A stretch of 11,391 nucleotides of DNA from an uncultured Oxalobacter sp. (GCA_905202055.1 CAJKQK010000069.1:1-11391), one strand, 5' to 3'. Numbered from the stretch's first letter, positions 1 through 7,118 are shown. The notes: a model not told the origin generated them from the letters alone. A program made the numbers and translations.

Positions 1-1
1 G

Positions 2-1039
2 GAAATCATGGGCCTGAAGCTGGTTCCGGCCAACGTTCCCTGGTTCCTCATCGAAGGTAATACCCTGTCGTGGGGGCCGGTGCAGGATCTGGACGTGGAC
101 GGTTATCTCATCCGTTTCCACTACGGCCATAACCGGAGCTGGGATGACGCCAGCCCGATGCATAGCGGCGTCATTACCCAATGTCCTTTCACGCCGGAAA
201 AATTCCCGCAGGGGCCGATCACACTCATGATCAAGGCTATCGATACCAGTGGCAACGAATCGGCCAAACCGGCAGTGATCGAGACCCGGTTCGGCGATAC
301 GCTGGCAGGCAACGTGATCGAAACCATCGATTTTCAGGCACAGGGCTATCCGGGCGTGATCGACGGGGCAGAAGTGGTCGATGGCAAACTGCAAGTCAAC
401 AATATTACCGAATTTTTCGAGGAAGATGAAGCGGCAGAATTTTTCAGTGAAAACGAAAATTCCGACTTTTTCAAAGAAGCGTACTCCGGTATGTCGTACG
501 AAACGACTATCGTCACGCCGAATGAAGCCGTTATCGGCAGTACGATGACATTCGATGTCGCCATGACAGGCGATTTGATGAAAATTTCATATCGCGGGTA
601 TGGCGGCACGAAAATGTACGGTGACGATTTCGAAAAAATGTACGGTGACGACGAGTCGCTCTTTTATCCGTCCCCGGGTGAATATATGCCCTGGCCGGGA
701 CAGGTCACGACCCAGTACATGCCTTACCAGTTCAGGCTCGACATCGGGGCAGGTTATGCCCAGCCGACCGTCGATACCTGCAAGGTCGTCATCGACGTTC
801 CCGACATCATGGAGCAGATGAACGACGTCGCCATTGCCGAAACGGGAACCCGTTTGCCGATCCGGGAAAAATATCACGTCATCGAAAACGTCCAGGTCAC
901 CTTGCAGGACGACGGTGGAGACGCCATCAGTGTCAAGGTCGTGGACAAGGACCCGAAACGCGGGCCATTGATCGCCTGTCTGGACGTCGACGGCAACTGG
1001 GTCGGGGGCATTGTCGATGCCACACCGCAAGGGTATTGA
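2..1039 (+). CDS. phage tail-tip / host-specificity protein, C-terminal part (probably truncated by window edge)
   Basis: The frame is open from base 2, and the first ATG (base 8) has at best a GGA at the very edge before it, so the gene probably starts upstream. At least 343 residues are visible. Residues 1-95 look like a fibronectin-type-III domain (LSWGPV, DGYLIRF, then IKAIDTSGNESA before a linker), a fold common in the distal half of tail-tip proteins of the lambda J type. Residues 135-160 are acidic and hold three 9-residue repeats beginning EFF/EFF/DFF. Residues around 201-215 hold KMYGDD twice. The remainder is beta-rich with no catalytic motif. In virions such proteins sit at the tail tip and carry or contact the fibres, which fits the fibre genes directly downstream. 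An intrinsic terminator follows 25 bases after the stop. The phage-tail assignment is fairly sure; the exact family is not. Confidence 0.75.
   Translation, partial: EIMGLKLVPANVPWFLIEGNTLSWGPVQDLDVDGYLIRFHYGHNRSWDDASPMHSGVITQCPFTPEKFPQGPITLMIKAIDTSGNESAKPAVIETRFGDTLAGNVIETIDFQAQGYPGVIDGAEVVDGKLQVNNITEFFEEDEAAEFFSENENSDFFKEAYSGMSYETTIVTPNEAVIGSTMTFDVAMTGDLMKISYRGYGGTKMYGDDFEKMYGDDESLFYPSPGEYMPWPGQVTTQYMPYQFRLDIGAGYAQPTVDTCKVVIDVPDIMEQMNDVAIAETGTRLPIREKYHVIENVQVTLQDDGGDAISVKVVDKDPKRGPLIACLDVDGNWVGGIVDATPQGY
410..490 (+). repeat. three 27-bp in-frame repeats encoding 9-residue units
   Basis: GAATTTTTC occurs at 410 and 437 and GACTTTTTC at 464, exactly 27 bases apart. They give units starting EFFEEDEAA, EFFSENENS and DFFKEAYSG. 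The spacing keeps the frame, so this is a repeat at protein level, with an acidic, aromatic unit. Confidence 0.7.
611..651 (+). repeat. 17-bp direct repeat, 24-bp period, encoding KMYGDD twice
   Basis: AAAATGTACGGTGACGA is present at 611-627 and again, identical, at 635-651. The period is eight codons, giving KMYGDDFE then KMYGDDES. Near-identity at DNA level suggests a recent duplication or slippage event inside the tail protein gene. Confidence 0.75.
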
Positions 1040-1063
1040 TCTGGGAGGAATCAGGGAAACGTG

Positions 1064-1087
1064 AAACCTCCTTTTGGAGGTTTTTTT
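1064..1087 (+). terminator. intrinsic terminator before fibre gene A
   Basis: AAACCTCC (1064-1071), loop TTTT, GGAGGTTT (1076-1083), running into seven T (1081-1087). It ends 20 bases before the start codon of fibre A, leaving no room for a normal promoter between the two. Confidence 0.85.
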
Positions 1088-1107
1088 ATTGGTGAACTGG
1101 GGAAGAA

Positions 1108-2099
1108 ATGACGTTATTACCTTCAAAAGAACTACTCGACGGGACGAAAAATCCTGAAACGACCACCGGCGAGTTCCGGCTGGCGATGGGCAATATCCGG
1201 GATTTTTTATTCGGCCTCTCTGGTGATGACAGCCCGGACAAATGGCTCGTACGCGAAACACTGGAAACAGCGGAAAAATTCATTGTCGGGGCGCAGGGTA
1301 CCGGAGATGCCCTGACAGGAAAGTTCACGCCGACTGTCAGGGAACTGGTGCATGGCATGACGGTACTGCTCAGGGCACAAGCCGCCAATACAACGGGCGC
1401 ACCCACCCTTAAAGCCGATGAAACGCCGGCATTGCCGATCGTAAAAGGTGACAAACGAGCGCTTGATGCAGGAGATATCGCCGGAAAAGGGCACTGGCTC
1501 GAACTGAAATACGACCGGATCTGGAATAAACGGGTTTGGCAAAATCCCGCCAAAGGCGTGTCACTGAAAGAGGAAATCGACGACAAGGCGGACAAGCCGG
1601 AACTGCTCGATTATCTGCCATTATCCGGTGCAAGCATGAGCGGGGTCCTGTCGGTCACATCGGGTTTGAATGTCGCTCCCCAGGACATGACCGGCCTGAC
1701 CGGTGAAGGCGGTGAAACGGTTCGGAAGGCGCCGGTTATGACCAGAATATCCATCCCGGCAATATCGCCGGAAAATGGCGTATTGCCGGATCGGTCAATG
1801 ACAATACACTCGTTTTCGATCCCTCGTCCGGTGAAGTCCTTCTCAGACATGCCTGCCATGTCGACAAAGGCATCCGTGTGGAAAAAGGCGTATTCGACAT
1901 CATTTCCGATGGATCGGTACAAGCGGACTGCTGCACGGTTGGCGCATCGTCATCTGCATTGATTTCGGCAGTCAATCCGGAAAGTTTCACAGGCGGTTAT
2001 TTCCCTCCCGCTCCTGACAGGGTGAGAGTGGTCACCACGTCGGGTTTCCCGGTCCAGCCAGTCGGTTCTGCCGGTGTCAATGTCGTTGTCAATCAATGA
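1108..2099 (+). pseudogene. tail fibre protein A, broken by a frameshift near 1716-1740
   Basis: ATG 1108 follows GGGGAAGAA. Frame 1 runs to a stop at 1962 (284 aa), but the protein stops making sense after about residue 208. Residues 1-58 are the shared anchor (LLPSKELLDGTKNPETTTGE). Residues 60-151 are one shaft repeat (ending HWLELKYD, then WQNPAKG), followed by a fibre-type PLSGASMSG segment. From about 1737 the matching protein continues in the frame one base back: VFDPSSGEVLL, then RVEKGVFDI, FTGGYFPPA, and a stop at 2097-2099. This continuation aligns with the tip of fibre B (NFDASSGTVVI, RVEKGVYDV, LTGAYYPPA). A single-base deletion in the 1716-1740 interval explains the shift. No X XXY YYZ slippery heptamer is visible there. 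No collar domain is present. An assembly error is the main alternative to a real pseudogene. Confidence 0.8.
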
Positions 2100-2172
2100 A
2101 GGGTCTGGAAAAAATCAATTTAAACAGTTGATTGAATACGGAATGAAGATTTTACATTAACTATTTGAAGTC

Positions 2173-2196
2173 CCTCCTGCATGGAGGTTTTTTTTT
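2173..2196 (+). terminator. intrinsic terminator before fibre gene B
   Basis: CCTCC (2173-2177), loop TGCAT, GGAGG (2183-2187), then nine T (2188-2196). It lies in the 116-base gap after fibre A, 20 bases before the start of fibre B. Upstream, TTGATT (2128-2133) and TACATT (2153-2158) form at most a weak promoter with a long 19-bp spacer. Confidence 0.85.
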
Positions 2197-2215
2197 GGAA
2201 AAAGGAAAGTGATCA

Positions 2216-3844
2216 ATGGCTTTATTACCTTCAAAAGAGTTGCTGGACGGCACAAAAAATCCTGAAACCACTACCGGTGAATTCCGGGTTGCCCTGGGGC
2301 ACATGCGTGATTATCTTTTCGACCTGTTGGGCGGAAACAGTGAAAACAGGGAAGAAGCACGCGCGGCACTCGGAGCCGTATCCGCCAGCGACATCCAGCG
2401 ACTGCGCCATACCTGTGCCATTGCCGAAGGCACGGCCGATGCCTTGTCGGCAAGCTTCGAAACACCGGTCAGACAGTTGGCGAATGCCACAACTTTAACA
2501 GTGTGTGCACAATTCCGGAATGAAACGCAAACGCCCAGCTTCAGGGCAGACGAAACCAGTGCACTGACGATTGTCAAAGGCACAGGCCAGCCTCTTGAAA
2601 TTGGGGATATCAGGGGGGCAGGCCATTGGCTCGAACTCAGATATGATGAAAATCTGAACAAATGGGTCCTGATGAACCCGGCTACCGGAATCGTCACGAA
2701 TGGCATTGCCTGTGCCGAAGCAGGCGGGAGTGCCGATGTCATCACCGCACACTTCAGTCCTCCGGTCACCGAACTGAAAAACGGCCTGAAAGTCAGTATC
2801 CGGGCGACAGCAGCCAATACATCGACCGAACCGCTTTTGCAGATCGACAATTTTGAAGCCTGTCCCATCGTCAAAAATATCGATCAACCGCTACGGGCCG
2901 GGGACATTTCCGGAAAAGGATACTGGATCGACTGCCAATACGATGGCGTAAACCGCAAATGGATTCTTCAGAATCCGGCGAAGGGCATCGTTCATACCGG
3001 CGTGCCTGTCGGCACCGTCATCCATTTTGCGGCCTCCGTGCCTCCAAAAGGGTATCTCAAGGCAGATGGCTCGGCTGTATCAAGAGAGACTTATCCGGAT
3101 CTGTTCGCTGTCGTCGGAACGAGGTTCGGTGAAGGCGACGGGACATCCACCTTCAGTTTGCCGGATTTGATCAACCGGTTTGCTCAGGGGAGCACATTGC
3201 CGGGACAGAAGATTGAGGCCGGGTTGCCGAATATTAAAGGCACCATCGCTCAAGGTTACTGTAATGGCTACGGAGCGATGTCGGAAGCTTTTTACGGTAC
3301 AGGCAGTGCTATAGGGACTGGCGGCGACGCACATAGCGGGTATTCAGCTTTTATCAATCTTGATGCTTCCCGTTCTTCCGGCATTTACGGCAACTCCAAT
3401 ACCGTCCAGCCTCCTGCCTTGACCCTGTTGCCATGTATCAAGGCCTTTGATGACGTTCCGTTTATCACTGAAATCAGTGCCTTTGCGCAGAAAAATGAAG
3501 TGACTGGCGATACCGGCAGGGATGGCATCGAACCCTTCCTGTCGAAAGCGTGGGTCAACTTCGACGCTTCGTCCGGTACGGTCGTCATCAAAAACGGCTG
3601 CAACGTTCAGGATGTCGTGCGGGTGGAAAAAGGGGTGTACGATGTGATTTTCGACCATTCGACGGACGTCGGAACCCTGACCGTCACGGCGTCTTCCTCC
3701 GCTCTTTTAACTTCCGTCAACAGGGAAAGCCTGACAGGCGCGTATTATCCGCCGGCTAAAGGACGGATACGCATCGTTACCGGATCGGGATTTCCTCCCC
3801 AGGCGGAAGATGCGGCCGATATCAACGTCATTATTTTGGGTTAA
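2216..3844 (+). CDS. tail fibre protein B with two shaft repeats, tail-collar domain and AWVNFD-type tip
   Basis: A 542-residue structural protein that would form a trimeric tail fibre and bind the host surface. ATG 2216 follows AAGGA (2202-2206). Order: anchor 1-60 (LLPSKELLDGTKNPETTTGE); shaft repeat 1 at about 69-159; repeat 2 at about 165-258 (each with a GxADxxTAxF-like start, an IVK and GDI core and an NPAxGI end); phage tail-collar domain at about 263-326 (PVGTVIHF, PKGYLKADG, FGEGDGTSTFSLPDL); a glycine/serine-rich region to about 410 ending in PPALTLLPCIKAF; and a C-terminal tip at 443-542 beginning AWVNFDASSGTVVI. Anchor and tip match broken fibre A, and the collar-to-LLPCIKAF part matches fibre D. 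The family assignment rests on the collar and tip motifs and is strong. The receptor is unknown. Confidence 0.9.
   Translation: MALLPSKELLDGTKNPETTTGEFRVALGHMRDYLFDLLGGNSENREEARAALGAVSASDIQRLRHTCAIAEGTADALSASFETPVRQLANATTLTVCAQFRNETQTPSFRADETSALTIVKGTGQPLEIGDIRGAGHWLELRYDENLNKWVLMNPATGIVTNGIACAEAGGSADVITAHFSPPVTELKNGLKVSIRATAANTSTEPLLQIDNFEACPIVKNIDQPLRAGDISGKGYWIDCQYDGVNRKWILQNPAKGIVHTGVPVGTVIHFAASVPPKGYLKADGSAVSRETYPDLFAVVGTRFGEGDGTSTFSLPDLINRFAQGSTLPGQKIEAGLPNIKGTIAQGYCNGYGAMSEAFYGTGSAIGTGGDAHSGYSAFINLDASRSSGIYGNSNTVQPPALTLLPCIKAFDDVPFITEISAFAQKNEVTGDTGRDGIEPFLSKAWVNFDASSGTVVIKNGCNVQDVVRVEKGVYDVIFDHSTDVGTLTVTASSSALLTSVNRESLTGAYYPPAKGRIRIVTGSGFPPQAEDAADINVIILG
2420..2989 (+). repeat. two tandem shaft repeats inside fibre B (protein level)
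   Basis: Residues about 69-159 and 165-258 share the pattern ADxxTAxF, then PIVK or TIVK, then LxxGDIxGxGxW, then KWxLxNPAxGI. The DNA has diverged, so this is an old duplication. The same unit occurs once in fibre A (about 1285-1560) and twice in fibre C. Confidence 0.75.
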
Positions 3845-3855
3845 AACAGACTAAT

Positions 3856-4107
3856 ATGAAAACCATACGTTTCAAAGTGGACGGACAGGACCGTTATTTC
3901 ACTCCCGCTTCTTCTGCGCGCCGCCGGGATGAGAGCGAAGAAGTTTTTATCAACCGTTGTGTCAGAAAAGTCGTTCCTGAAGGAAAGGAATTCGACATTC
4001 TCGAAGATGTCCTGTATGCCGGTTTTATGCAGACACAGCAGAATTTCCGGCAGGAAACCGGCTCTGACAGGGAAAATCGCCTTTCACGCTCTTCGATGAA
4101 CAGCTGA
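3856..4107 (+). CDS. small phage protein of unknown function (83 aa)
   Basis: It starts 11 bases after the stop of fibre B, so translation may be coupled; the Shine-Dalgarno sequence is weak (only ACAGA-like). The protein begins MKTIRFKVDGQDRYFTP, is charged throughout, and has a short central hydrophobic stretch (DVLYAGFM) and a polar tail. I do not recognise a family. Its position directly behind a fibre gene matches that of the 109-aa probable assembly protein behind fibre C, so a fibre chaperone or accessory role is a reasonable guess from context only. It ends just before weak and strong terminator hairpins. Confidence 0.6.
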   Translation: MKTIRFKVDGQDRYFTPASSARRRDESEEVFINRCVRKVVPEGKEFDILEDVLYAGFMQTQQNFRQETGSDRENRLSRSSMNS

Positions 4108-4131
4108 CAGGCCTGTTTTTATTTTGTGATG

Positions 4132-4161
4132 AAAGCCCCTTCACTGGAAGGGGCTTTTTTT
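4132..4161 (+). terminator. intrinsic terminator before fibre gene C
   Basis: AAAGCCCCTT (4132-4141), loop CACTGG, AAGGGGCTTT (4148-4157), with the T run reaching 4161. A weaker hairpin, AACAG (4099-4103) with CTGTT (4113-4117) followed by TTTATTTT, lies just upstream, so the stop may be double. The start codon of fibre C is 18 bases after the T run. Confidence 0.88.
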
Positions 4162-4179
4162 ATGGGAGTAGAAAAAAAG

Positions 4180-5439
4180 ATGGCATCATTACCTTCAAAA
4201 GAATTACTGAACGGCACCAAGGACCCTGAAACGACAACCGGTGAATTCCGTGTCGCACTCGGTCACCTGCAGGAATATTTGTCCGGGCTGCTCGGTGAAG
4301 ACAGTTCAGACAAGTGGAAAGCCAGGGAAACACTGGGTGCAATGGAAAAATATTGTACCGGAGCGGATGGTACGGCGGACGGCCTGACAGCTGCATTCCC
4401 GAGCCCGATACAAAAGCCGGTTCACGGCATGACGGTTGTCGTCAGGGCCGCGACGGCGAATCTGACGTCGGCTCCGACTTTCAGGGCAGACGAAACGGGC
4501 GCCCTTGCCATCGTCAAGGGAAACAACAAACCTCTGGCCGTTGGCGACATTGCCGGTAACGGACACTGGATCGAACTGAAGTATGACGAGCCGCTGAATA
4601 AATGGGTACTCCAGAATCCGGCAACCGGCATCGGCTTTGACGCAGCGGAAAAAGCCGATATTGCAGCCGTTCAGCAGGGAACCTATCTGGCTTGTATCGG
4701 AGGTGGTTCGGGCGATGCCATGACCGGCTACTTTTCGCCTGCGCTCGATGCACTGCAAAACGGGCAGGTCGTTCATGTACGTGCCTGTGGCGCCAATACC
4801 GTTGGCATGCCCACTTTCAAAGCCGATGAAACGGCCAGGCTTCCCATCGTCAAAGGGTACAACCAGCCTCTTGCGGCAGGGGACATCGCCGGTGACGGCC
4901 ACTGGCTTGACCTGCTTTACGACAGCTATCTGAAAAAGTGGGTATTGCAAAATCCGGCAAAAGGCATCGCCATCGATTCCGTACCTGCCGGTTCGGTTCA
5001 CTATTTTGCCACGCAAACCCCACCGGACGGGTATCTGGTCGCAAATGGTGCCGCCATTTCCCGCTCTGTTTATGCCCGCCTTTTTTCCGTGATCGGGACG
5101 ACATTCGGGGAGGGAGACGGCGGTTCCACCTTTAATCTGCCGGATTTGCGGGGCGAATTTTTGCGCGGCTGGGATGCTGGCCGAAATCTTGACCCGGAAC
5201 GTGGATTTGGAACGGCACAGGGCGATGCTATCCGCAACATTACTGGCACGTTTGGCGGTAATGATCAGGAAAGAAGATTTTTGTCCGGGCCATTTTATTA
5301 CATTGGAACCGAAGGCGGCGGCAAGTCAGGATCCTCAAATGGTACCGATAATTTTGGATTTGACGCCTCTCGCGTCGTCCCCACCGCCAACGAAAACCGC
5401 CCCCGCAACGTAGCCCTTCTGGCCTGCATTAAATATTGA
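4180..5439 (+). CDS. tail fibre protein C with two shaft repeats, tail-collar domain and VPTANENRPRN ending
   Basis: I chose ATG 4180 (419 aa) because it aligns with the other fibres (MASLPSKELLNGTK). An in-frame start at 4126 would translate the terminator hairpin, and one at 4162 touches the T run. GGGAG at 4164-4168 is the likely ribosome site. Order: anchor 1-58; shaft repeat 1 at about 60-151; repeat 2 at about 169-263; collar domain at about 268-325 (PAGSVHYFA, PPDGYLVANG, FGEGDGGSTFNLPDL); and a classic collar-fibre ending with RGWDAGRNLDPERGFG, QGDAIRN and VPTANENRPRNVALLACIKY. This ending is widespread in tail fibres of Proteobacteria phages and differs from the tips of fibres A, B and D. 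It would form the distal receptor-binding part of a fibre. Confidence 0.92.
   Translation: MASLPSKELLNGTKDPETTTGEFRVALGHLQEYLSGLLGEDSSDKWKARETLGAMEKYCTGADGTADGLTAAFPSPIQKPVHGMTVVVRAATANLTSAPTFRADETGALAIVKGNNKPLAVGDIAGNGHWIELKYDEPLNKWVLQNPATGIGFDAAEKADIAAVQQGTYLACIGGGSGDAMTGYFSPALDALQNGQVVHVRACGANTVGMPTFKADETARLPIVKGYNQPLAAGDIAGDGHWLDLLYDSYLKKWVLQNPAKGIAIDSVPAGSVHYFATQTPPDGYLVANGAAISRSVYARLFSVIGTTFGEGDGGSTFNLPDLRGEFLRGWDAGRNLDPERGFGTAQGDAIRNITGTFGGNDQERRFLSGPFYYIGTEGGGKSGSSNGTDNFGFDASRVVPTANENRPRNVALLACIKY
4357..4968 (+). repeat. two tandem shaft repeats inside fibre C (protein level)
   Basis: Residues about 60-151 and 169-263 both read through TFxADET, then IVKG, then PLAxGDIAGxGHW, then KWVLQNPAxGI. 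They are separated by a short linker (DAAEKADIAAVQQG). The two copies are closer to each other than to most of the copies in fibre B. Confidence 0.75.
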
Positions 5440-5451
5440 AGGAAAGAAAAA

Positions 5452-5781
5452 ATGAAAATTGTCTATCACTTTGATGAACATGGCGCATACTGCGGCGCTT
5501 CCGGGGCTTATCGTTCACCCCTCGAAGACGATGTTTACCTGATTCCGGCCAGGGCAACCGATATCATGCCGCCTGCGACCGTTAAAAACGAATGTCCGGT
5601 CTGGGAAAACGGAAAATGGACAGTCAAACCCGATTTTCGTGAAAAAGTCTATTGGCTTGATGACGGAACTGAATGTAAAATCGGTAAAATTGGCGAAACG
5701 GTTCCTGACAATGCGTTATTGCAAAGGCCAGAAGCAATAACCGGGAAAAAAAGCGGTTTCTTCTCACGCCTTTTCAGATAG
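5452..5781 (+). CDS. probable tail fibre assembly protein (109 aa)
   Basis: The start ATG 5452 is 12 bases after the stop of fibre C and preceded by AAGGA (5439-5443), so it is probably co-translated. The N-terminal half has the pattern typical of small fibre-assembly or chaperone proteins encoded next to fibre genes: a YHFDEHGAYCG start, PLEDDVYLIPARAT, a MPPATV turn and VWENGKWTVKPDFRE. A YWLDDGTE segment follows, then a basic, aromatic end (FFSRLFR). Such proteins help fibres fold or attach and are usually absent from the virion. The assignment combines residue pattern and position; no catalytic residues are expected. Confidence 0.7.
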   Translation: MKIVYHFDEHGAYCGASGAYRSPLEDDVYLIPARATDIMPPATVKNECPVWENGKWTVKPDFREKVYWLDDGTECKIGKIGETVPDNALLQRPEAITGKKSGFFSRLFR

Positions 5782-5807
5782 ACCGGATCAACAGTTTTTA
5801 ATGGACT

Positions 5808-5849
5808 GAAGGCAGGGAATGATTGCAACCAGTTAGCTTCCCTGCCTTC
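5808..5849 (+). other. 12-bp perfect inverted repeat (possible terminator)
   Basis: GAAGGCAGGGAA (5808-5819) pairs fully with TTCCCTGCCTTC (5838-5849) around an 18-base loop. The following bases (TGTTTCATT) are only mildly T-rich. It lies 26 bases after the assembly gene and may end its transcript, protect its 3' end, or act as a site on DNA. Confidence 0.6.
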
Positions 5850-5915
5850 TGTTTCATTAAAGCCACCCCTATGCCATAGCTGACCGAAGAACAATACCCT
5901 GTTAACATAATGATG

Positions 5916-5939
5916 ACGGGCGAGTCGCGCCCGTTTTTT
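5916..5939 (+). terminator. intrinsic terminator, first of three in tandem
   Basis: ACGGGCG (5916-5922), loop AGTCG, CGCCCGT (5928-5934), six T (5934-5939). It lies in a gene-free gap. Confidence 0.85.
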
Positions 5940-5949
5940 GCGACAGAAA

Positions 5950-5976
5950 AGACCTCCTGCACGGAGGTCTTTTTTT
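5950..5976 (+). terminator. intrinsic terminator, second of three in tandem
   Basis: AGACCTCC (5950-5957), loop TGCAC, GGAGGTCT (5963-5970), T run to 5976. The stem resembles those before fibres A and B (ACCTCC/GGAGGT). The bases TTTTTTTATGGG after it also occur after the terminator before fibre C. Confidence 0.88.
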
Positions 5977-6024
5977 ATGGGCATTCCACGCAAGAAACGG
6001 GTGCGGCTTTCCGCGGTCAAGCCA

Positions 6025-6051
6025 GCCAGTCCGTCAGACTGGCCTGTTTTT
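6025..6051 (+). terminator. intrinsic terminator, third of three in tandem
   Basis: GCCAGTC (6025-6031), loop CGTCA, GACTGGC (6037-6043), then CTGTTTTT. It lies 36 bases before the next start codon. Confidence 0.75.
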
Positions 6052-6086
6052 ATATAACACATCAACCATTCCTTTGGAGAAAAACC

Positions 6087-6584
6087 ATGATCGGAACCCG
6101 AATCGTCAAACCTGTCGAAAACTACGAAAAATATACCGAAGCGGCACTGTGGTGCAATGCGAACAAAGCCATGATTGAAGACAGGGGCGACTGGTACGAA
6201 GTCGTCGCGTTGCCGGAACAGACACTGGAAGAAGTCAGGGCAGCCAAACTGGCCGAAATCAATGGCGCATGCGACACTGTTTTGAAAACGGCCGTCAAAA
6301 GCTATCCGGATACGGAAGTGATGACATTCGACCAGCAGGTGAGAGAAGCACAGGCCTGGCTTGCCGACCCGGCAAGCCCGGTTTCCCTGCTGGCGTCTCT
6401 AGCCAGTGCACGTGGCATTGAACTGGCGGATCTGGCCAGACGTGTCATGGCCAAACATCAGTCGTATTCCGTATTGTCCGGGGCAGTCATTGGCCAGCGT
6501 CAGGCGCTTGAAGACCAGCTCGACGCCTGTAACAGCATTGAAGAAGTCAATGCACTGGCAGTCAATATCGTCATGCCGTCCTGA
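6087..6584 (+). CDS. phage tail accessory protein, fibre-assembly / DUF4376-like (165 aa)
   Basis: ATG 6087 has GGAG at 6076-6079. An upstream in-frame start at 5910 is rejected because it would translate three terminators. Residues 1-46 form a small N-terminal domain (WCNANKAMIEDRGDWYEVVALPE). From residue 50 there is a largely helical domain: EVRAAKLAEINGACD, FDQQVREAQAWLADP, LASARGIELADLARRV and SGAVIGQRQALEDQLDA. This helical pattern is common at the C-terminus of small proteins encoded beside tail fibres in Proteobacteria phages and often annotated as tail-fibre assembly or DUF4376-like. No signal peptide or membrane segment is visible. A structural or chaperone role is inferred from family resemblance and position; the exact family is uncertain. 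Confidence 0.65.
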   Translation: MIGTRIVKPVENYEKYTEAALWCNANKAMIEDRGDWYEVVALPEQTLEEVRAAKLAEINGACDTVLKTAVKSYPDTEVMTFDQQVREAQAWLADPASPVSLLASLASARGIELADLARRVMAKHQSYSVLSGAVIGQRQALEDQLDACNSIEEVNALAVNIVMPS

Positions 6585-6609
6585 GAATCGTTTCAACCAT
6601 TCACCCTTT

Positions 6610-6651
6610 TGGAATGAATCGCTTTTTCAGGCGATCCATTCCATATTTTTT
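6610..6651 (+). terminator. terminator-like hairpin after the 165-aa gene
   Basis: A 13-bp stem with one mismatch: TGGAATG, A, ATCGC (6610-6622) against GCGAT, C, CATTCCA (6631-6643). The loop is TTTTTCAG and the stem is followed by a T run (6645-6651). Confidence 0.8.
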
Positions 6652-6657
6652 GATTTC

Positions 6658-6681
6658 AAAAGCCCGGCAAACGGGCTTTTT
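6658..6681 (+). terminator. second terminator after the 165-aa gene
   Basis: AAAAGCCCG (6658-6666), loop GCAAA, CGGGCTTTT (6672-6680), one more T. The symmetric A and T runs would let it act in both directions. It separates the tail module from the lysis cassette. The 98 bases that follow hold no clear promoter. Confidence 0.85.
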
Positions 6682-6779
6682 CAATTTTCAATCCAGTTAC
6701 TAAAAACATTCGGGAACATCTTTTCATTCGCTATACCTGGCCGGGAAAGAGTTTATTCCCGCACAAGTCAGGAGGTTTC

Positions 6780-7118
6780 ATGGCTGTTTACGACTTGCCG
6801 GATGATCCGGAAGCATTAAGAGCGGTTCTGTCGGAGAAACTGCACAGCGGCATCGCGCGGATGAACGCGCACGACGTTCATCTATCCATACTGAAAGACG
6901 AGGTACAAGCCTTGAAAGAAGCCAATAAAACGCAGGACGAACGCCTCGCCCGCATTGAAGAAAACACAGCGACACTGGTCGATATCTTCCGTGCCGGAGA
7001 CGGCACCGTCAAAACGGCCAAATGGTTCGGAAAGGTACTGATCTGGATCGGCAGCCTCTCATCGGCCGTTTACGCCGTGTATTACGCCATCATCAACTGG
7101 CCTCAGAAAGGAATCTGA
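6780..7118 (+). CDS. putative holin or holin-like lysis membrane protein (112 aa)
   Basis: Strong ribosome site AGGAGGT (6770-6776) before ATG 6780. Residues 15-66 form a charged, probably coiled-coil helix ending in the motif RIEENTATLVDIF. Residues about 82-106 are a single membrane helix (FGKVLIWIGSLSSAVYAVYY). Proteins of this build, with RIEENTA followed by one C-terminal membrane helix, are common directly before phage endolysins. It ends two bases before the endolysin start, so translation of the two is likely coupled. A hole-forming role is inferred from position and topology, because holins share little sequence. With a SAR endolysin next to it, it need only depolarise the membrane. 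Confidence 0.6.
   Translation: MAVYDLPDDPEALRAVLSEKLHSGIARMNAHDVHLSILKDEVQALKEANKTQDERLARIEENTATLVDIFRAGDGTVKTAKWFGKVLIWIGSLSSAVYAVYYAIINWPQKGI

Noticed and set aside
1714..1741. Programmed -1 frameshifting in fibre A
   Set aside because: No X XXY YYZ heptamer in the required frame between the frame-3 stop at 1713 and the start of tip similarity. A deletion or sequencing error is simpler.
2128..2158. Promoter before fibre B (TTGATT / TACATT)
   Set aside because: The spacer is 19 bp and both boxes are only partial matches; it is mentioned only as a possibility in the terminator entry.
5977..6057. 26-codon frame (MGIPRKKRVRLSAV start) after a terminator
   Set aside because: The ATG directly follows a T run with no ribosome site, and the frame runs through another terminator hairpin.
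5910..6086. N-terminal extension of the 165-aa gene from 5910
   Set aside because: It would translate three intrinsic terminators. ATG 6087 has a good GGAG site and begins the conserved domain.
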